DNA from: CAZJRB01 sp964547995
GTDB lineage: Bacteria; Planctomycetota; Planctomycetia; Pirellulales; Thermoguttaceae
Reading direction: 5' to 3'
DNA length: 42,176 nt
NCBI GenBank assembly: GCA_964547995.1
Contig: CAZJRB010000065.1
Location: 1-42,176, forward strand
Made by a program: the position numbers and the translations under genes. The notes under the pieces are model-generated. The model made no database searches. It saw nothing but the letters and a program-made list of their open reading frames with translations, and was not told the origin of the DNA. Of the stretch, positions 29,254-37,881 are shown piece by piece. Every line of letters begins with the position of its first letter. Position 1 is the first letter of the stretch.

Positions 29254-31506
29254 TTACGAACTCACCTTGAAGCGGGAAACCTCGTCCTGCAATCCGTGCG
29301 AAGCCGCGTTCAACTGTTCGATCACTTTGTTGAACTCCCGGAGCGATCCCACCGTTTGCTGGGCGGCCTCGTTGAGCTGGATCATGGATTCGGAAATTTG
29401 CTGCGCGCTTTCTGATTGCGTCCGCATTCCGGCGTTGACCGTCCCGAACCGCGGCGTCAGGGCCTGCACTTGCTCGATGATCTGGGCCTGCTGTTCGCTG
29501 ATGCGGGCCATCTCTTCCACGCTGCGGCGGACCTCCGTATTGAATTTGTCCATCTCCATCACCCCGGCTGAAACGGCCGACTGCATCTCGCCGACCATCT
29601 GTTCGATGTCGAGCGTGGCAACCGCCGACTGATCGGCCAGGCGTCGGATTTCTCGGGCAACGACGGAGAACCCCTGGCCGTATTCGCCGGCCTTCTCGGC
29701 TTCGATGGCCGCGTTCAGCGACAGCAAGTTGGTCTGGTCGGCGACCTTGTTGATCGTCGTGACCACGCTGCTGATGTTGTTGGCCTTCTCGTTGATGGCC
29801 GAGAGCCGCGAGCCGATGGACCGGGTGGCCTCGGCCAGTTGGCGCATCGTTTCTTCCATGCCGGTCAGGTCGCTTCTCCCGGAATCGGCCAGATCGGCCG
29901 TTTCGGAGGCAACCGCGGTCACCTCGTCCATGGTCGCGGCCAGGTCGTGCGACGTGGCAGAGATTTCGGTGGCCGTGGCGACGACCTGGTTGGTCGAAGC
30001 CGCCTGCTCGGCGGTGGCGGCCTCCAATTGCTTGGCCGAGGCGGCGATCTCGGTGCTCGAGGTGGTCACCTGGATGCCCGACTTCTGGACCTGCCCGACC
30101 AGCGAACTGAGGTTGCGCGCCATGGTGCGGGTGGCGGCCAGCAGTTGTCCGGTTTCGTCTCTTACACGGACTTTTCCATCCTTTGCTTCTTCGCTTGGCG
30201 TGTCGCGCACGGCACGAGATCCGGTCAGCTCTTTCAATAACTGGGTGGCCGTCAGCAAGTTGCCTTCGGCAATGACTTGTGCCACGTTGGTGATTTTACT
30301 GATCGGACCGGCGATCTTCCCTCCCATAATGAAGGCGATGATCACCATCACCAGCAACAACGCGAGACCTGCGATGATCGCGTTTCGGATCAGGTCGTTG
30401 AGAACTCCTCCGAGCTGATCCTGCAAGCCCTGGTAATCGTCGTCGTAGGCGCCCGCCCCGATAACCCAATCCCAGGGTTTGAAGCAGATAACTGCGGCGG
30501 TCTTGTTTCTCGCGTTGGTTTCACCCGGATTCTTCCACCGATAGGTCTGAAAACCGCAGTTGCCTTCTCCGGCGGCGATTGCCTTGGCGACGGCCGACTG
30601 GATAAACAAATCACCGTTCTCGTCCTTTTTATTCCAGATATTTTCACCGTCGCTTGCCCCGCCCTTCGAGATGATGTAACAGCCCTTCTTGATATGCTTG
30701 CTGTCGGTTGCCTGCAACACGTAGACGTAGCCGGTCGTTCCGACCTTGATGTCCATAATGGCCTTCCGCAGGCTGGCGACTTCATCGCGTTTCACACCCA
30801 CATAAAGCATACCGAAGACATAGCCTTTTTTGTCGATCAAGGGTTTGTAGACGGTAAGATACTCGGCGGCGGCGACGAAGTTCTTGCCTCGGTAAACTCC
30901 TTTGTTCAAAACTCTGGAAATGACCTGGTCGTCGATCAGCTCGCCGTCCTTGACCCACTTGGCGGGGATGTACGTGCCGATCGCCCTTTTGCCGCCCTTG
31001 GGAACATTCGTCGCAATGCGCAACATGTCCCCCTGCTCGTTCATGCGTTGAAAGATGGTGCAGGTTCCTCCGACCAGTTGGACGACCTCGTCGACGATGG
31101 GCGTGGGAACGCTCAAGTCGGCATTCTTGCCCAGCGAAACACCGTTACCCAGATTCATCTCCGGCAGGCTTACGGTAACGGGCTTGTCCGTGTACTGGTT
31201 GATCGCAGTCCACTCGACCTGCGTGTCGCCGAGTGCGAGTCCGCCGGCATGCTCCACCAGCATCTCGGCGACGTTCAAATCGTGGTCGAGCTGCGCCTGG
31301 ATCAAGGCGTTGGTGCTCTTACACATGGCATACACGTCCTTGGCGATCCGTTCGGTATTGGCCCGGATGAGTTGCGTCAACTCTCCTTGGACCGTCTTCC
31401 TGATCCGTTGCTTCTGCATGAAAGTGAGAATGAACATTGCGACCACCGGTAACAATGCCGTGAAAACCGTTAGTCCGATAACCTTGCGCTTCAACGTCAG
31501 CTTCAT
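29254..31506 (-). CDS. wspA: Methyl-accepting receptor with periplasmic Cache module, WspA-like
   Basis: The 750-residue receptor has TM1 (about residues 9-29), a large periplasmic part (30-375) that looks like a double Cache fold (YKPLIDKKGYVFGMLYVGVK and the downstream VGTTGYVYVLQATDS with CFKPWDWVIGAGAY), TM2 (about 376-396), a HAMP region and a cytoplasmic methyl-accepting domain. The tip DQTNLLSLNAAIEAEKAGEY and REIRRLADQSAVATLDIEQM match the WspA class as I recall it. It has a GGAG ribosome site 7 bases before the ATG. A TATACT on the minus strand at 31572-31567 may be the -10 box of the operon, but no good -35 was found. The ligand is unknown. Confidence 0.93.
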   Translation of the reverse strand: MKLTLKRKVIGLTVFTALLPVVAMFILTFMQKQRIRKTVQGELTQLIRANTERIAKDVYAMCKSTNALIQAQLDHDLNVAEMLVEHAGGLALGDTQVEWTAINQYTDKPVTVSLPEMNLGNGVSLGKNADLSVPTPIVDEVVQLVGGTCTIFQRMNEQGDMLRIATNVPKGGKRAIGTYIPAKWVKDGELIDDQVISRVLNKGVYRGKNFVAAAEYLTVYKPLIDKKGYVFGMLYVGVKRDEVASLRKAIMDIKVGTTGYVYVLQATDSKHIKKGCYIISKGGASDGENIWNKKDENGDLFIQSAVAKAIAAGEGNCGFQTYRWKNPGETNARNKTAAVICFKPWDWVIGAGAYDDDYQGLQDQLGGVLNDLIRNAIIAGLALLLVMVIIAFIMGGKIAGPISKITNVAQVIAEGNLLTATQLLKELTGSRAVRDTPSEEAKDGKVRVRDETGQLLAATRTMARNLSSLVGQVQKSGIQVTTSSTEIAASAKQLEAATAEQAASTNQVVATATEISATSHDLAATMDEVTAVASETADLADSGRSDLTGMEETMRQLAEATRSIGSRLSAINEKANNISSVVTTINKVADQTNLLSLNAAIEAEKAGEYGQGFSVVAREIRRLADQSAVATLDIEQMVGEMQSAVSAGVMEMDKFNTEVRRSVEEMARISEQQAQIIEQVQALTPRFGTVNAGMRTQSESAQQISESMIQLNEAAQQTVGSLREFNKVIEQLNAASHGLQDEVSRFKVSS

Positions 31507-31538
31507 CTTCTCACTCCAAGGTCTTGAGGGGGCAGCGT

Positions 31539-31570
31539 GGTAATTTGGGAGTCTCGGTAATTTGGGAGTA
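31539..31570. repeat. Direct repeat in the Wsp-operon leader
   Basis: GGTAATTTGGGAGT occurs at 31539-31552 and 31557-31570, 18 bases start to start. It lies 33-64 bases before the wspA start, immediately next to the possible -10 box, and may be a binding site or part of the leader. Confidence 0.45.
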
Positions 31571-31606
31571 TAAGTAAGTTTAGGATGCGTTTGTGCATGA
31601 GGGAAC

Positions 31607-32626
31607 TCATTGTAGGCCCAATTCCAGTGCCAAAACCAGTTCTCGGTTGGCCTGATACCACTCGATCGAGCGTCGCAACCCCTCAGGAAGCAGGGTAAGC
31701 GGTGCCCAATCCAGCAGCCGAGATGCCTTCTCAATACTTGCACACGTGGCTGGAACGTCGGTCGGATGGGTCGAAAGGTGCTCGATCTGGGGCTCCTTTC
31801 CCAACAATTCCGCAATCTTGTCGATCAGGGCGGACACCTTGGTCGGGTGGTTGCCGCCGAGGTTGATTACTTCGTAGCCCAAGGGCCGCAGCGCAGCCAC
31901 GGTTCCCCGCGCAATGTCGTCGACATAAGTGAAATCCCGGCTTTGCAGGCCGTCGCCGAACACCCGGACCGGCTTCCCCTCGGCGATCCAGCGAATGAAG
32001 CGGAACACGCTCATGTCGGGCCTGCCCGCCGGACCATACACCGTGAAATAGCGCAGCACCGAGACATCGAGCCCGTGCAAGTGGTGATAGGTGTAGCAGA
32101 GCGTCTCGGCCGCCTTCTTGGATGCCGCGTAGGGCGAAAACGGCCGGTCCGTGTCGGCATCCTCCCGGTAGGGTACCGGGTTGTGCGCACCGTACAAGCT
32201 GGAGCTCGACGCCAGGACGATCTTCGGCGTCTGAAACTTCCGGCAATGTTCCAGCAGACCGAGGGTCCCATCGACGTTGTCCTTGAAGTAGGCCGAGGGC
32301 TTCTCCACCGACGCCCTGATTCCCGCCCGGGCCGCGAGGTGGATCACCGCCGAGTAGGGCCGCCGCTCCAGGTCGTCGGCCTCGGGCGCCTCAACGTCGC
32401 CCGCAAACAGGGCGTCCGTCGCTTCCATGTCGGTGATGTCGATCGGGCAGAAGCGGAAACTCGCCTCGCGTTCGAGCCGTTCGAGCCGCCACTGTTTCAG
32501 CCGGGGATCGTAGGCGTCGTTCAGATTGTCGATGCCGACGACCAGCTCGCCCTGTTCCAGGAGCAATTCGCAGACTCTCCAGCCGATGAAACCCGCACAA
32601 CCGGTCACAAGGTAGCGTCTGTACAT
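31607..32626 (-). CDS. NAD-dependent sugar-nucleotide epimerase (UDP-glucuronate 4-epimerase type)
   Basis: The 339-residue short-chain dehydrogenase/reductase has the NAD-binding loop TGCAGFIGWRV at the N-terminus, the catalytic SSSSLYG and YAASKKAAE pair (Tyr and Lys), VIHLAARAG and YFTVYGPAGRPDM, all typical of extended SDR epimerases acting on UDP-sugars. The resemblance is closest to UDP-glucuronate epimerases, but the substrate is inferred. The product would feed polysaccharide synthesis. The gene is 100 bases upstream of wspA on the same strand. Confidence 0.9.
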   Translation of the reverse strand: MYRRYLVTGCAGFIGWRVCELLLEQGELVVGIDNLNDAYDPRLKQWRLERLEREASFRFCPIDITDMEATDALFAGDVEAPEADDLERRPYSAVIHLAARAGIRASVEKPSAYFKDNVDGTLGLLEHCRKFQTPKIVLASSSSLYGAHNPVPYREDADTDRPFSPYAASKKAAETLCYTYHHLHGLDVSVLRYFTVYGPAGRPDMSVFRFIRWIAEGKPVRVFGDGLQSRDFTYVDDIARGTVAALRPLGYEVINLGGNHPTKVSALIDKIAELLGKEPQIEHLSTHPTDVPATCASIEKASRLLDWAPLTLLPEGLRRSIEWYQANRELVLALELGLQ

Positions 32627-32663
32627 GGAAGGCCGACTCCGTTACTCGGTGTTCCTGAAGGAG

Positions 32664-34229
32664 TTAAAACAACGTCGACAAGTAATCGTCCCAGATCGCC
32701 TTGACGCCCAGAGTCGTGAGCGCCGTCCCGGAAATCGCGGTCAGCAAGAGCAGAACAGGGCCCATGCGAAGGGGCTTGGGTAGGAATCGACGGTCGGCCC
32801 AGATCATGGCGAAGCACCACAAGCCGCAGGCGAACACGCCGCCGAAAATCGCCGCCGGCTTGACGGTTTGCATCGGGTTCTCCGGGCCCAACCACAGTAC
32901 GATCAATCCGCCGCCCGCGCAGTAAACGAGCGTCCAGGCCCGAAACCTCCTTTCCGGCATCCGCCGGATGCGGCGGCTCACCGGGGCCAGGCATTCGTAG
33001 GCCGTGCGGAGGTAGATCTCGTACGCGCCGTACGTCGTTCCCCAAAATGCCATGAAAATGCCCAATTGATACACGTACAACAGCGAAGGATGAAACGTCG
33101 TGAGGAATTGGGACTGCTTGGAAAGCAACTCCAATTCGTCGGGCACGTCGTGCTTGGGGTGCAGGATGACCGCCGCGAGCAGGATGAAACAGATGGTAAA
33201 AACCAGGACCGACAGGAAACCGATCGTCACGTCGATCCGCGCCGGCAGAAGCCATCGTTTGCCGCGGGCGATGTTCTCCTCGCTCGTGTCGATCGGAAGC
33301 ACGTTGTCCGGCTCGACGTCTTCGTCGGTTATGCCGCGATGGTGCTTCAACCCCAAGGCCCCCCAGTCCTTCTCGCGAAAGCAGCCGAGATAGCCGAGAT
33401 AGTCGTAGGTGCCGCCGCCGACCGCACCGAGACAGACTGCTACCGCGACCCATTCCTTCTGCGCCCACGCACCGGGGCACTCGTGTTCGACCCACGGGCC
33501 GTACTTCGGAATCGACGGGATCAGCCCGAGGATCGCTTCCAGCCAATCGGGGCGGCACGCGAAGCACGCCGCCAGCAAGCTGACCAGCAGGATGCCCACG
33601 ATGAGCGTTTGGATCTTCTCGAACACGCGGTACGTTTGGAGCCATGTAAACGTGACCGCCGCGGCGATGGCCAGGGTTGCCCAGAGCCGCTGGATCGCCA
33701 GCAGTTGGGCCTTCTTCTGGAGCAGCTCTTCCGGCGCCGGGTTTTCCGGCGTTGCCGCCTTGATGATCCGGTTCAGCTCACCGGCACTCATCCCCAACAC
33801 TTGCTGATCGATGTGAAAGATCCAATTGAGGATCTGGCCCATCATCGAGGGGATGCCCGCCAGCCAGAAGGGAAAGCACGCGATGCTGATGACGCCGATC
33901 AAAAGCGGCACCCAGTTGCGCGGCCCCGGCATGTGGCCCCAGTGGGTCATGGGGTGTTCGCCGGTCAGTGTCATGTGCCGTGCGCCGACGTAGACCTGGA
34001 TGCCCTTCATGACGGCCCCGCCGGCGAAGCACCACAGGAGTGCGTAGCCGAACAGTGCCCCCGCCCGCGAGGCGAAGAGCGTCTCGCCGCTGCCGATGGT
34101 GACCGAGGCCATGATGGCCCCGGCCCCGAAATACTTCAACGATCGCCAGCCGAAGCCGCCCTTGAGGTCGTCGCTCAGAGGCGGATACGCGATCTTTTCA
34201 AGCCGGTCGGCCGGAGTATCAGTATCCAT
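32664..34229 (-). CDS. Nramp-related divalent-metal transporter without the DPGN motif
   Basis: The 521-residue protein has about 11 transmembrane helices in the Nramp order. TM1 carries ASVTIGSGETLFASRAG where Mn/Fe transporters have DPGN, so Gly-Ser-Gly-Glu replaces it. TM6 has LGAVGGGTYDYLGYLG and lacks the Met-Pro-His of metal-selective members. A hydrophilic insert with KHHRGITDEDVEP follows. The family is Nramp-like, but the substrate must differ or be different in selectivity. The start at 34229 (MDTDTPADRL) is preceded by no strong ribosome site. It stands 37 bases upstream of the epimerase start. Confidence 0.82.
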   Translation of the reverse strand: MDTDTPADRLEKIAYPPLSDDLKGGFGWRSLKYFGAGAIMASVTIGSGETLFASRAGALFGYALLWCFAGGAVMKGIQVYVGARHMTLTGEHPMTHWGHMPGPRNWVPLLIGVISIACFPFWLAGIPSMMGQILNWIFHIDQQVLGMSAGELNRIIKAATPENPAPEELLQKKAQLLAIQRLWATLAIAAAVTFTWLQTYRVFEKIQTLIVGILLVSLLAACFACRPDWLEAILGLIPSIPKYGPWVEHECPGAWAQKEWVAVAVCLGAVGGGTYDYLGYLGCFREKDWGALGLKHHRGITDEDVEPDNVLPIDTSEENIARGKRWLLPARIDVTIGFLSVLVFTICFILLAAVILHPKHDVPDELELLSKQSQFLTTFHPSLLYVYQLGIFMAFWGTTYGAYEIYLRTAYECLAPVSRRIRRMPERRFRAWTLVYCAGGGLIVLWLGPENPMQTVKPAAIFGGVFACGLWCFAMIWADRRFLPKPLRMGPVLLLLTAISGTALTTLGVKAIWDDYLSTLF

Positions 34230-34490
34230 GTGTGCCGTTTTCGTTTTGGGATGCCTGACACACTACCTCTTGCGGCGCCAGCCACAGGGCGGTTTATCGT
34301 ATCAGCATTCTCGAAGGATGTCAAAGAACTCTCCGCCCGGGACCACGGTGCCATGCCCACGCCGGGTGCTACGGGCTGCTTGTCAGCCCTTGTTGGGTGG
34401 CCGGAAAGCTTGGCAATACCCCGGCTCGTTGTGGTGCCGAACACGTTTCCGTGAATCCGTCCCGTTTATTTGCCTTAGAGATTCGGCTGG

Positions 34491-34793
34491 ATGAGTCTCC
34501 GGATTTCGTATACGCACGGGTGCCACTGTGGCACCTGGGGCTGTCCGGCCCTGATATTCGCCCCCGCCGTTTCTCGCAAACTGCAGCAGGAATTCGCCGC
34601 TCCGACGATCCGATTCGAGAACGAACCGCCTTACCTGGGGCAGGTGAGCAAGGAGTGCGACGTTGCGATCCTCAACGGCACGCACAACACAACGGCGTCG
34701 CTGCTCCTGGCGGGCAAACCCATGCTGCAGCTCCCGGAGTTCCTGGAGCAATTCGAGCAACGGGCCGACCGCCGGCAGAGACCAATCCGGTAA
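34491..34793 (+). pseudogene. Remnant of a UGT-type glycosyltransferase
   Basis: A 100-residue frame holds LGQVSKECDVAILNGTHNTT and SLLLAGKPMLQLPEFLEQFE, the acceptor and donor-site signature of MurG/UGT-like glycosyltransferases (normally about 400 residues). The N-terminal half is absent and the last residues decay after LEQFEQ. Its beginning contains a palindrome (GGTGCCAC with GTGGCACC at 34519-34535). The gap 34230-34953 has otherwise only a short hairpin at 34373-34389. Confidence 0.6.
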
Positions 34794-34893
34794 CAATGCT
34801 CCCCCATGAAAGGGGGAAACCCGGGAGATTGAGAATCCCGGGCATGACATTCGACGTACTCGATACTCGGCGAGCCATCCCTTTCGGGGCCCC

Positions 34894-34922
34894 TTGTTCA
34901 TTTCTTTTTCGGGGGGTATCAT
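34894..34922 (+). promoter_or_regulatory. Likely promoter of ilvN
   Basis: TTGTTC at 34894-34899 and TATCAT at 34917-34922 are 17 bases apart. The transcript would begin near 34929, leaving a leader of about 25 bases, just enough for the GAGGGAG ribosome site. Confidence 0.5.
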
Positions 34923-34953
34923 TACTGTTTTGCCTCTATTGAGGGAGCGTGCC

Positions 34954-35457
34954 ATGCGCCACGTACTATCGGCCCTGGTTCAGAACGTTCCGGGTGTGCT
35001 GTCGCACATTTCGGGGATGTTGGCTTCGCGGGGTTACAACATCGACAGCCTTGCGGTGGGGGAGACTGAAGACCCCCAATTGTCGCGAATGACGTTCGTC
35101 GTCGTCGGCGACGATACCGTTCTGGAACAGGTCCGCAAGCAATTGGAAAAGATCGTGACCGTGGTTCGGGTGGACGACATCAGCTCGCAGGACTACGTGG
35201 AGCGCGACTTGATCCTTCTTAGGGTGAAGGCCCCTCCCGGCACCCGGAGCGAAATCGGCGAGTTGACCGACATTTTCCGCGGGCGGATCGTCGACGTTGC
35301 CCCGGAAGCGGTGATGATTGAAATCTCCGGCCAGGAACGGAAGATCGAAGCCTTTATCGAGATGATGCGACCGTTCGGCATCATCGAACTCGTCCGCACC
35401 GGACGAATAGCCATGGTACGCGGAGCCAACCATAACAAGCAAGCCGACGACAAGTAG
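34954..35457 (+). CDS. ilvN: Acetolactate synthase small (regulatory) subunit
   Basis: The 167-residue product has an N-terminal ACT domain (VLSALVQNVPGVLSHISGML, GYNIDSLAVGETEDPQLSRM) and a C-terminal ALS small-subunit domain (ERDLILLRVKAPPGTRSEI, IEAFIEMMRPFGIIELVRTG). It gives valine feedback control to the catalytic subunit, which is not in the window. The start at 34954 has GAGGGAG 6 bases before it. ilvC follows after 72 bases, as in many bacteria. Confidence 0.95.
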   Translation: MRHVLSALVQNVPGVLSHISGMLASRGYNIDSLAVGETEDPQLSRMTFVVVGDDTVLEQVRKQLEKIVTVVRVDDISSQDYVERDLILLRVKAPPGTRSEIGELTDIFRGRIVDVAPEAVMIEISGQERKIEAFIEMMRPFGIIELVRTGRIAMVRGANHNKQADDK

Positions 35458-35479
35458 TCCGCCGAGTTGTCAAAACGCC

Positions 35480-35507
35480 AAATCAGAAATCGGAAATCGA
35501 AAATCAA
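35480..35507. repeat. Heptamer array in the ilvN-ilvC spacer
   Basis: Four heptamers AAATCNN (AAATCAG, AAATCGG, AAATCGA, AAATCAA) stand end to end, 10 bases before the ilvC ribosome site. The same family in inverse orientation is found at 9559-9593. Confidence 0.75.
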
Positions 35508-35529
35508 GAAAACTTCAGGAGCCGCCACG

Positions 35530-36534
35530 ATGCCAGCTACGACTTTCTACGACAAAGACGCCGACCTTGGACTGCTGAAAGACAAGACCATTGCGATTTT
35601 GGGTTACGGTTCGCAGGGTCACGGCCATGCCCAGAACCTCCGCGACAGCGGCATCAAGGTTGTCGTTGCGGAACTGCCGGGCACGGCAAACCACGAGCAG
35701 GCGGTCAAGGACGGTTTCGAGCCGGTCGCGGCGGAAGAAGCCGTGAAGCAGGGCGACATGATCACCATTCTGCTGCCCGACGAACTCCAGGCCGACATCT
35801 TCCGCGCCCAAATCCGCGAGAACCTGTCGCCCGGCAATATCATCGTCTGCTCGCACGGGTTCAACGTCCACTACGGCCAGTTCGACATACCGGAGGGCGT
35901 GGCCGCGATTTTGGTGGCGCCGAAGGGCCCGGGGCACCTGGTCCGCTCCGAGTTTGTCAAGGGCGGCGGCGTGCCGTGCCTGATCGGGCTCGGCGAAGGG
36001 GCGGGCGACAAGGAACTCCAACTGGGTCTGGCCTACGCCAAGGGCATCGGCGGCACCCGCGCAGGCGTCATCCAAACCACCTTCGCCGAGGAGACCGAAA
36101 CCGACCTGTTCGGCGAGCAGGTCGTGCTGTGCGGCGGTTTGACCGCCCTGATCAAGGCCGGCTACGAGACGCTCGTCGAGGCCGGCTACCAGCCCGAGAT
36201 GGCCTACTTCGAGTGCATGCACGAGGTGAAACTGATTGTCGATCTGATGTACCAGGGCGGGATGAACTACATGCGCTACAGCATCTCGAACACGGCCGAA
36301 TACGGCGACTATACCCGCGGCCCGCGAATCATCACCGCGGAAACCCGGGCCGAAATGAAGCGAATCCTCGAGGCGGTCCGGGACGGCAGCTTCGCCCGCG
36401 AGTGGATCCTTGAAAACAAGGCCAACGCCCCGATGTTCAAGGCCTTGCGCCGCCGCGAGCGCGAGCACCCCGTCGAGCAGGTCGGACTGCAACTCCGCCG
36501 GCTGATGTCCTGGATCGACGCCAAAGAAGTGTGA
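35530..36534 (+). CDS. ilvC: Ketol-acid reductoisomerase
   Basis: The 334-residue class I enzyme converts acetolactate into dihydroxy-isovalerate with NAD(P)H and Mg2+. The nucleotide loop is ILGYGSQGHGHAQNLRDSG (24-42). PKGPGHLVRSEF, EETETDLFGEQVVLCGG and FECMHEVKLIVDLMYQGG hold the metal-binding Asp and Glu residues. Length and motifs are complete. AGGAG (35517-35521) stands 8 bases before the ATG at 35530; the longer frame from 35467 would read through the heptamer array and is rejected. Confidence 0.97.
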   Translation: MPATTFYDKDADLGLLKDKTIAILGYGSQGHGHAQNLRDSGIKVVVAELPGTANHEQAVKDGFEPVAAEEAVKQGDMITILLPDELQADIFRAQIRENLSPGNIIVCSHGFNVHYGQFDIPEGVAAILVAPKGPGHLVRSEFVKGGGVPCLIGLGEGAGDKELQLGLAYAKGIGGTRAGVIQTTFAEETETDLFGEQVVLCGGLTALIKAGYETLVEAGYQPEMAYFECMHEVKLIVDLMYQGGMNYMRYSISNTAEYGDYTRGPRIITAETRAEMKRILEAVRDGSFAREWILENKANAPMFKALRRREREHPVEQVGLQLRRLMSWIDAKEV

Positions 36535-36605
36535 CAACGTGACCTCTCCCTGTTGGGGTGGGGCTATGGGATAATCAATTGCCTGTCGAAGGTGAGGAGG
36601 TCTCA

Positions 36606-36875
36606 ATGGACGATCGTACCAGCGAAACCCGCACGCTATTCGACGAACTCAAAGTCGGGGACCGAATTGAAGTGGAGCAGACGGTCACCGTCGGCAAGGA
36701 GAGCCGGACCACCGTGACCAAGGGGATAGTCGTCCGCACCGAGTGCCGGCGCCACGGCGACCATTCCCGTCAAACCGGCGACGAACTCTCCTGCGATACC
36801 ATCCTGCTGGAGATGCCCGACGGCGAGCTGACTTCGATCGGCGTGGACGAGTCTACGGTATTGCGCCGGGTATAG
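36606..36875 (+). CDS. Small conserved protein, 89 aa
   Basis: A strong AGGAGG 6 bases before the ATG at 36606 marks the start. The protein is beta-rich (LFDELKVGDRIEVEQTVTVG, then TKGIVVRTECRRHG and ILLEMPDGELTSIGVDESTV) and looks like a small SH3-like barrel. I do not recognise its function. The radical SAM gene starts 11 bases after its stop, so the two are probably expressed together with ilvNC upstream. Confidence 0.65.
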   Translation: MDDRTSETRTLFDELKVGDRIEVEQTVTVGKESRTTVTKGIVVRTECRRHGDHSRQTGDELSCDTILLEMPDGELTSIGVDESTVLRRV

Positions 36876-36886
36876 TCTGCGGTCCC

Positions 36887-37759
36887 ATGAAAGATTCCGA
36901 CGATCCCGATCGCCGACTCTTCGAATCCCACCCGCGTAACTTCCAGGCGAACCGCTACGTCTACCCGGTTCTCAGCCGGCGTGCCGGGGGAATCTCGATC
37001 GGCGTGAATCTCAACCCGGATCAAACCTGCAACTTCAATTGCGTCTACTGTCAGGTCCGTCGGGAGGGCAAACGGCCCAAGGAGCCGGTCGACCTCGGGC
37101 GGCTCCGCGAGGAGTTGGACCGGACGGTCGAGTTGGCCGGTTCCGGGCGGATTTTCGATGCCCCGCCTTTCGCCCAAACCCCCGAGCCGCTCCAGCGGCT
37201 GAACGATATCGCGCTGAGCGGCGACGGCGAGCCGACGTTGGCCGTCGAATTCGGCGAGGCGGTGACCATCGCTGCCGAAATCCGCCGGCGCCGCTCGCTC
37301 GACGCCCTGAAGCTCGTGCTGATCACCAACGCCAGCTTGCTCCACCGGGATCACGTCCGCCGGGCACTGGAAACTCTCGACCGGAACAACGGCGAAATCT
37401 GGGCCAAACTCGACGCCGGCTCCGAAGAACACTATCGCAAGGTGAATCGTTCGAGCGTTCCGTTTCAGCAGATTCTCGGCAACCTTCGCCAAGCGGCGCA
37501 GGGGCGGCCGATCGTGATCCAATCGCTCTTCGCCAGGCTCCACGGTGAACCGCCCGCTCCGGCCGAAATCGAGGCCTACTGCGACCGGCTCGCCGAGATC
37601 GCCGCCACCGGCGGGCGGATCAAGCTCGTCCAAATCCACTCGGTCGCGCGAGTGCCGGCCGAAAGCTGGGTAACCGCCCTGCCCGACGAACAGATCGACG
37701 CCATCGCCGAAAAGGTGCGAGACGCAACCGGTCTCGCCGTGGCCGCGTTCCACGCGTGA
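36887..37759 (+). CDS. Radical SAM protein, COG0731-like
   Basis: The 290-residue protein carries the radical-SAM cluster motif CNFNCVYC (CxxxCxxC, near residue 48) followed by the glycine-containing SGDGEPTLAVEFGEAVTI and LITNASLLHRDHV. The opening NRYVYPVLSRRAGGISIGVN matches COG0731-type radical SAM proteins, related to wyosine-synthesis enzymes, but without the flavodoxin domain. The substrate is unknown. Neither Cys-rich extensions nor a SPASM domain are seen. Confidence 0.85.
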   Translation: MKDSDDPDRRLFESHPRNFQANRYVYPVLSRRAGGISIGVNLNPDQTCNFNCVYCQVRREGKRPKEPVDLGRLREELDRTVELAGSGRIFDAPPFAQTPEPLQRLNDIALSGDGEPTLAVEFGEAVTIAAEIRRRRSLDALKLVLITNASLLHRDHVRRALETLDRNNGEIWAKLDAGSEEHYRKVNRSSVPFQQILGNLRQAAQGRPIVIQSLFARLHGEPPAPAEIEAYCDRLAEIAATGGRIKLVQIHSVARVPAESWVTALPDEQIDAIAEKVRDATGLAVAAFHA

Positions 37760-37881
37760 ATTTGCAGTCCTCGACTCGGGTTACCTTTACCGCGCTGCCT
37801 GCACAGGATAGGATAATCCGGTCATCGGAACCTGCGCGATGCCAGGACCGGCTGAAGAAGCAAGAAACAACGAGGATTACC

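Noticed and set aside
30277..31452. A 391-residue plus-strand frame.
   Set aside because: It is antisense to the receptor gene, whose domains are clear.
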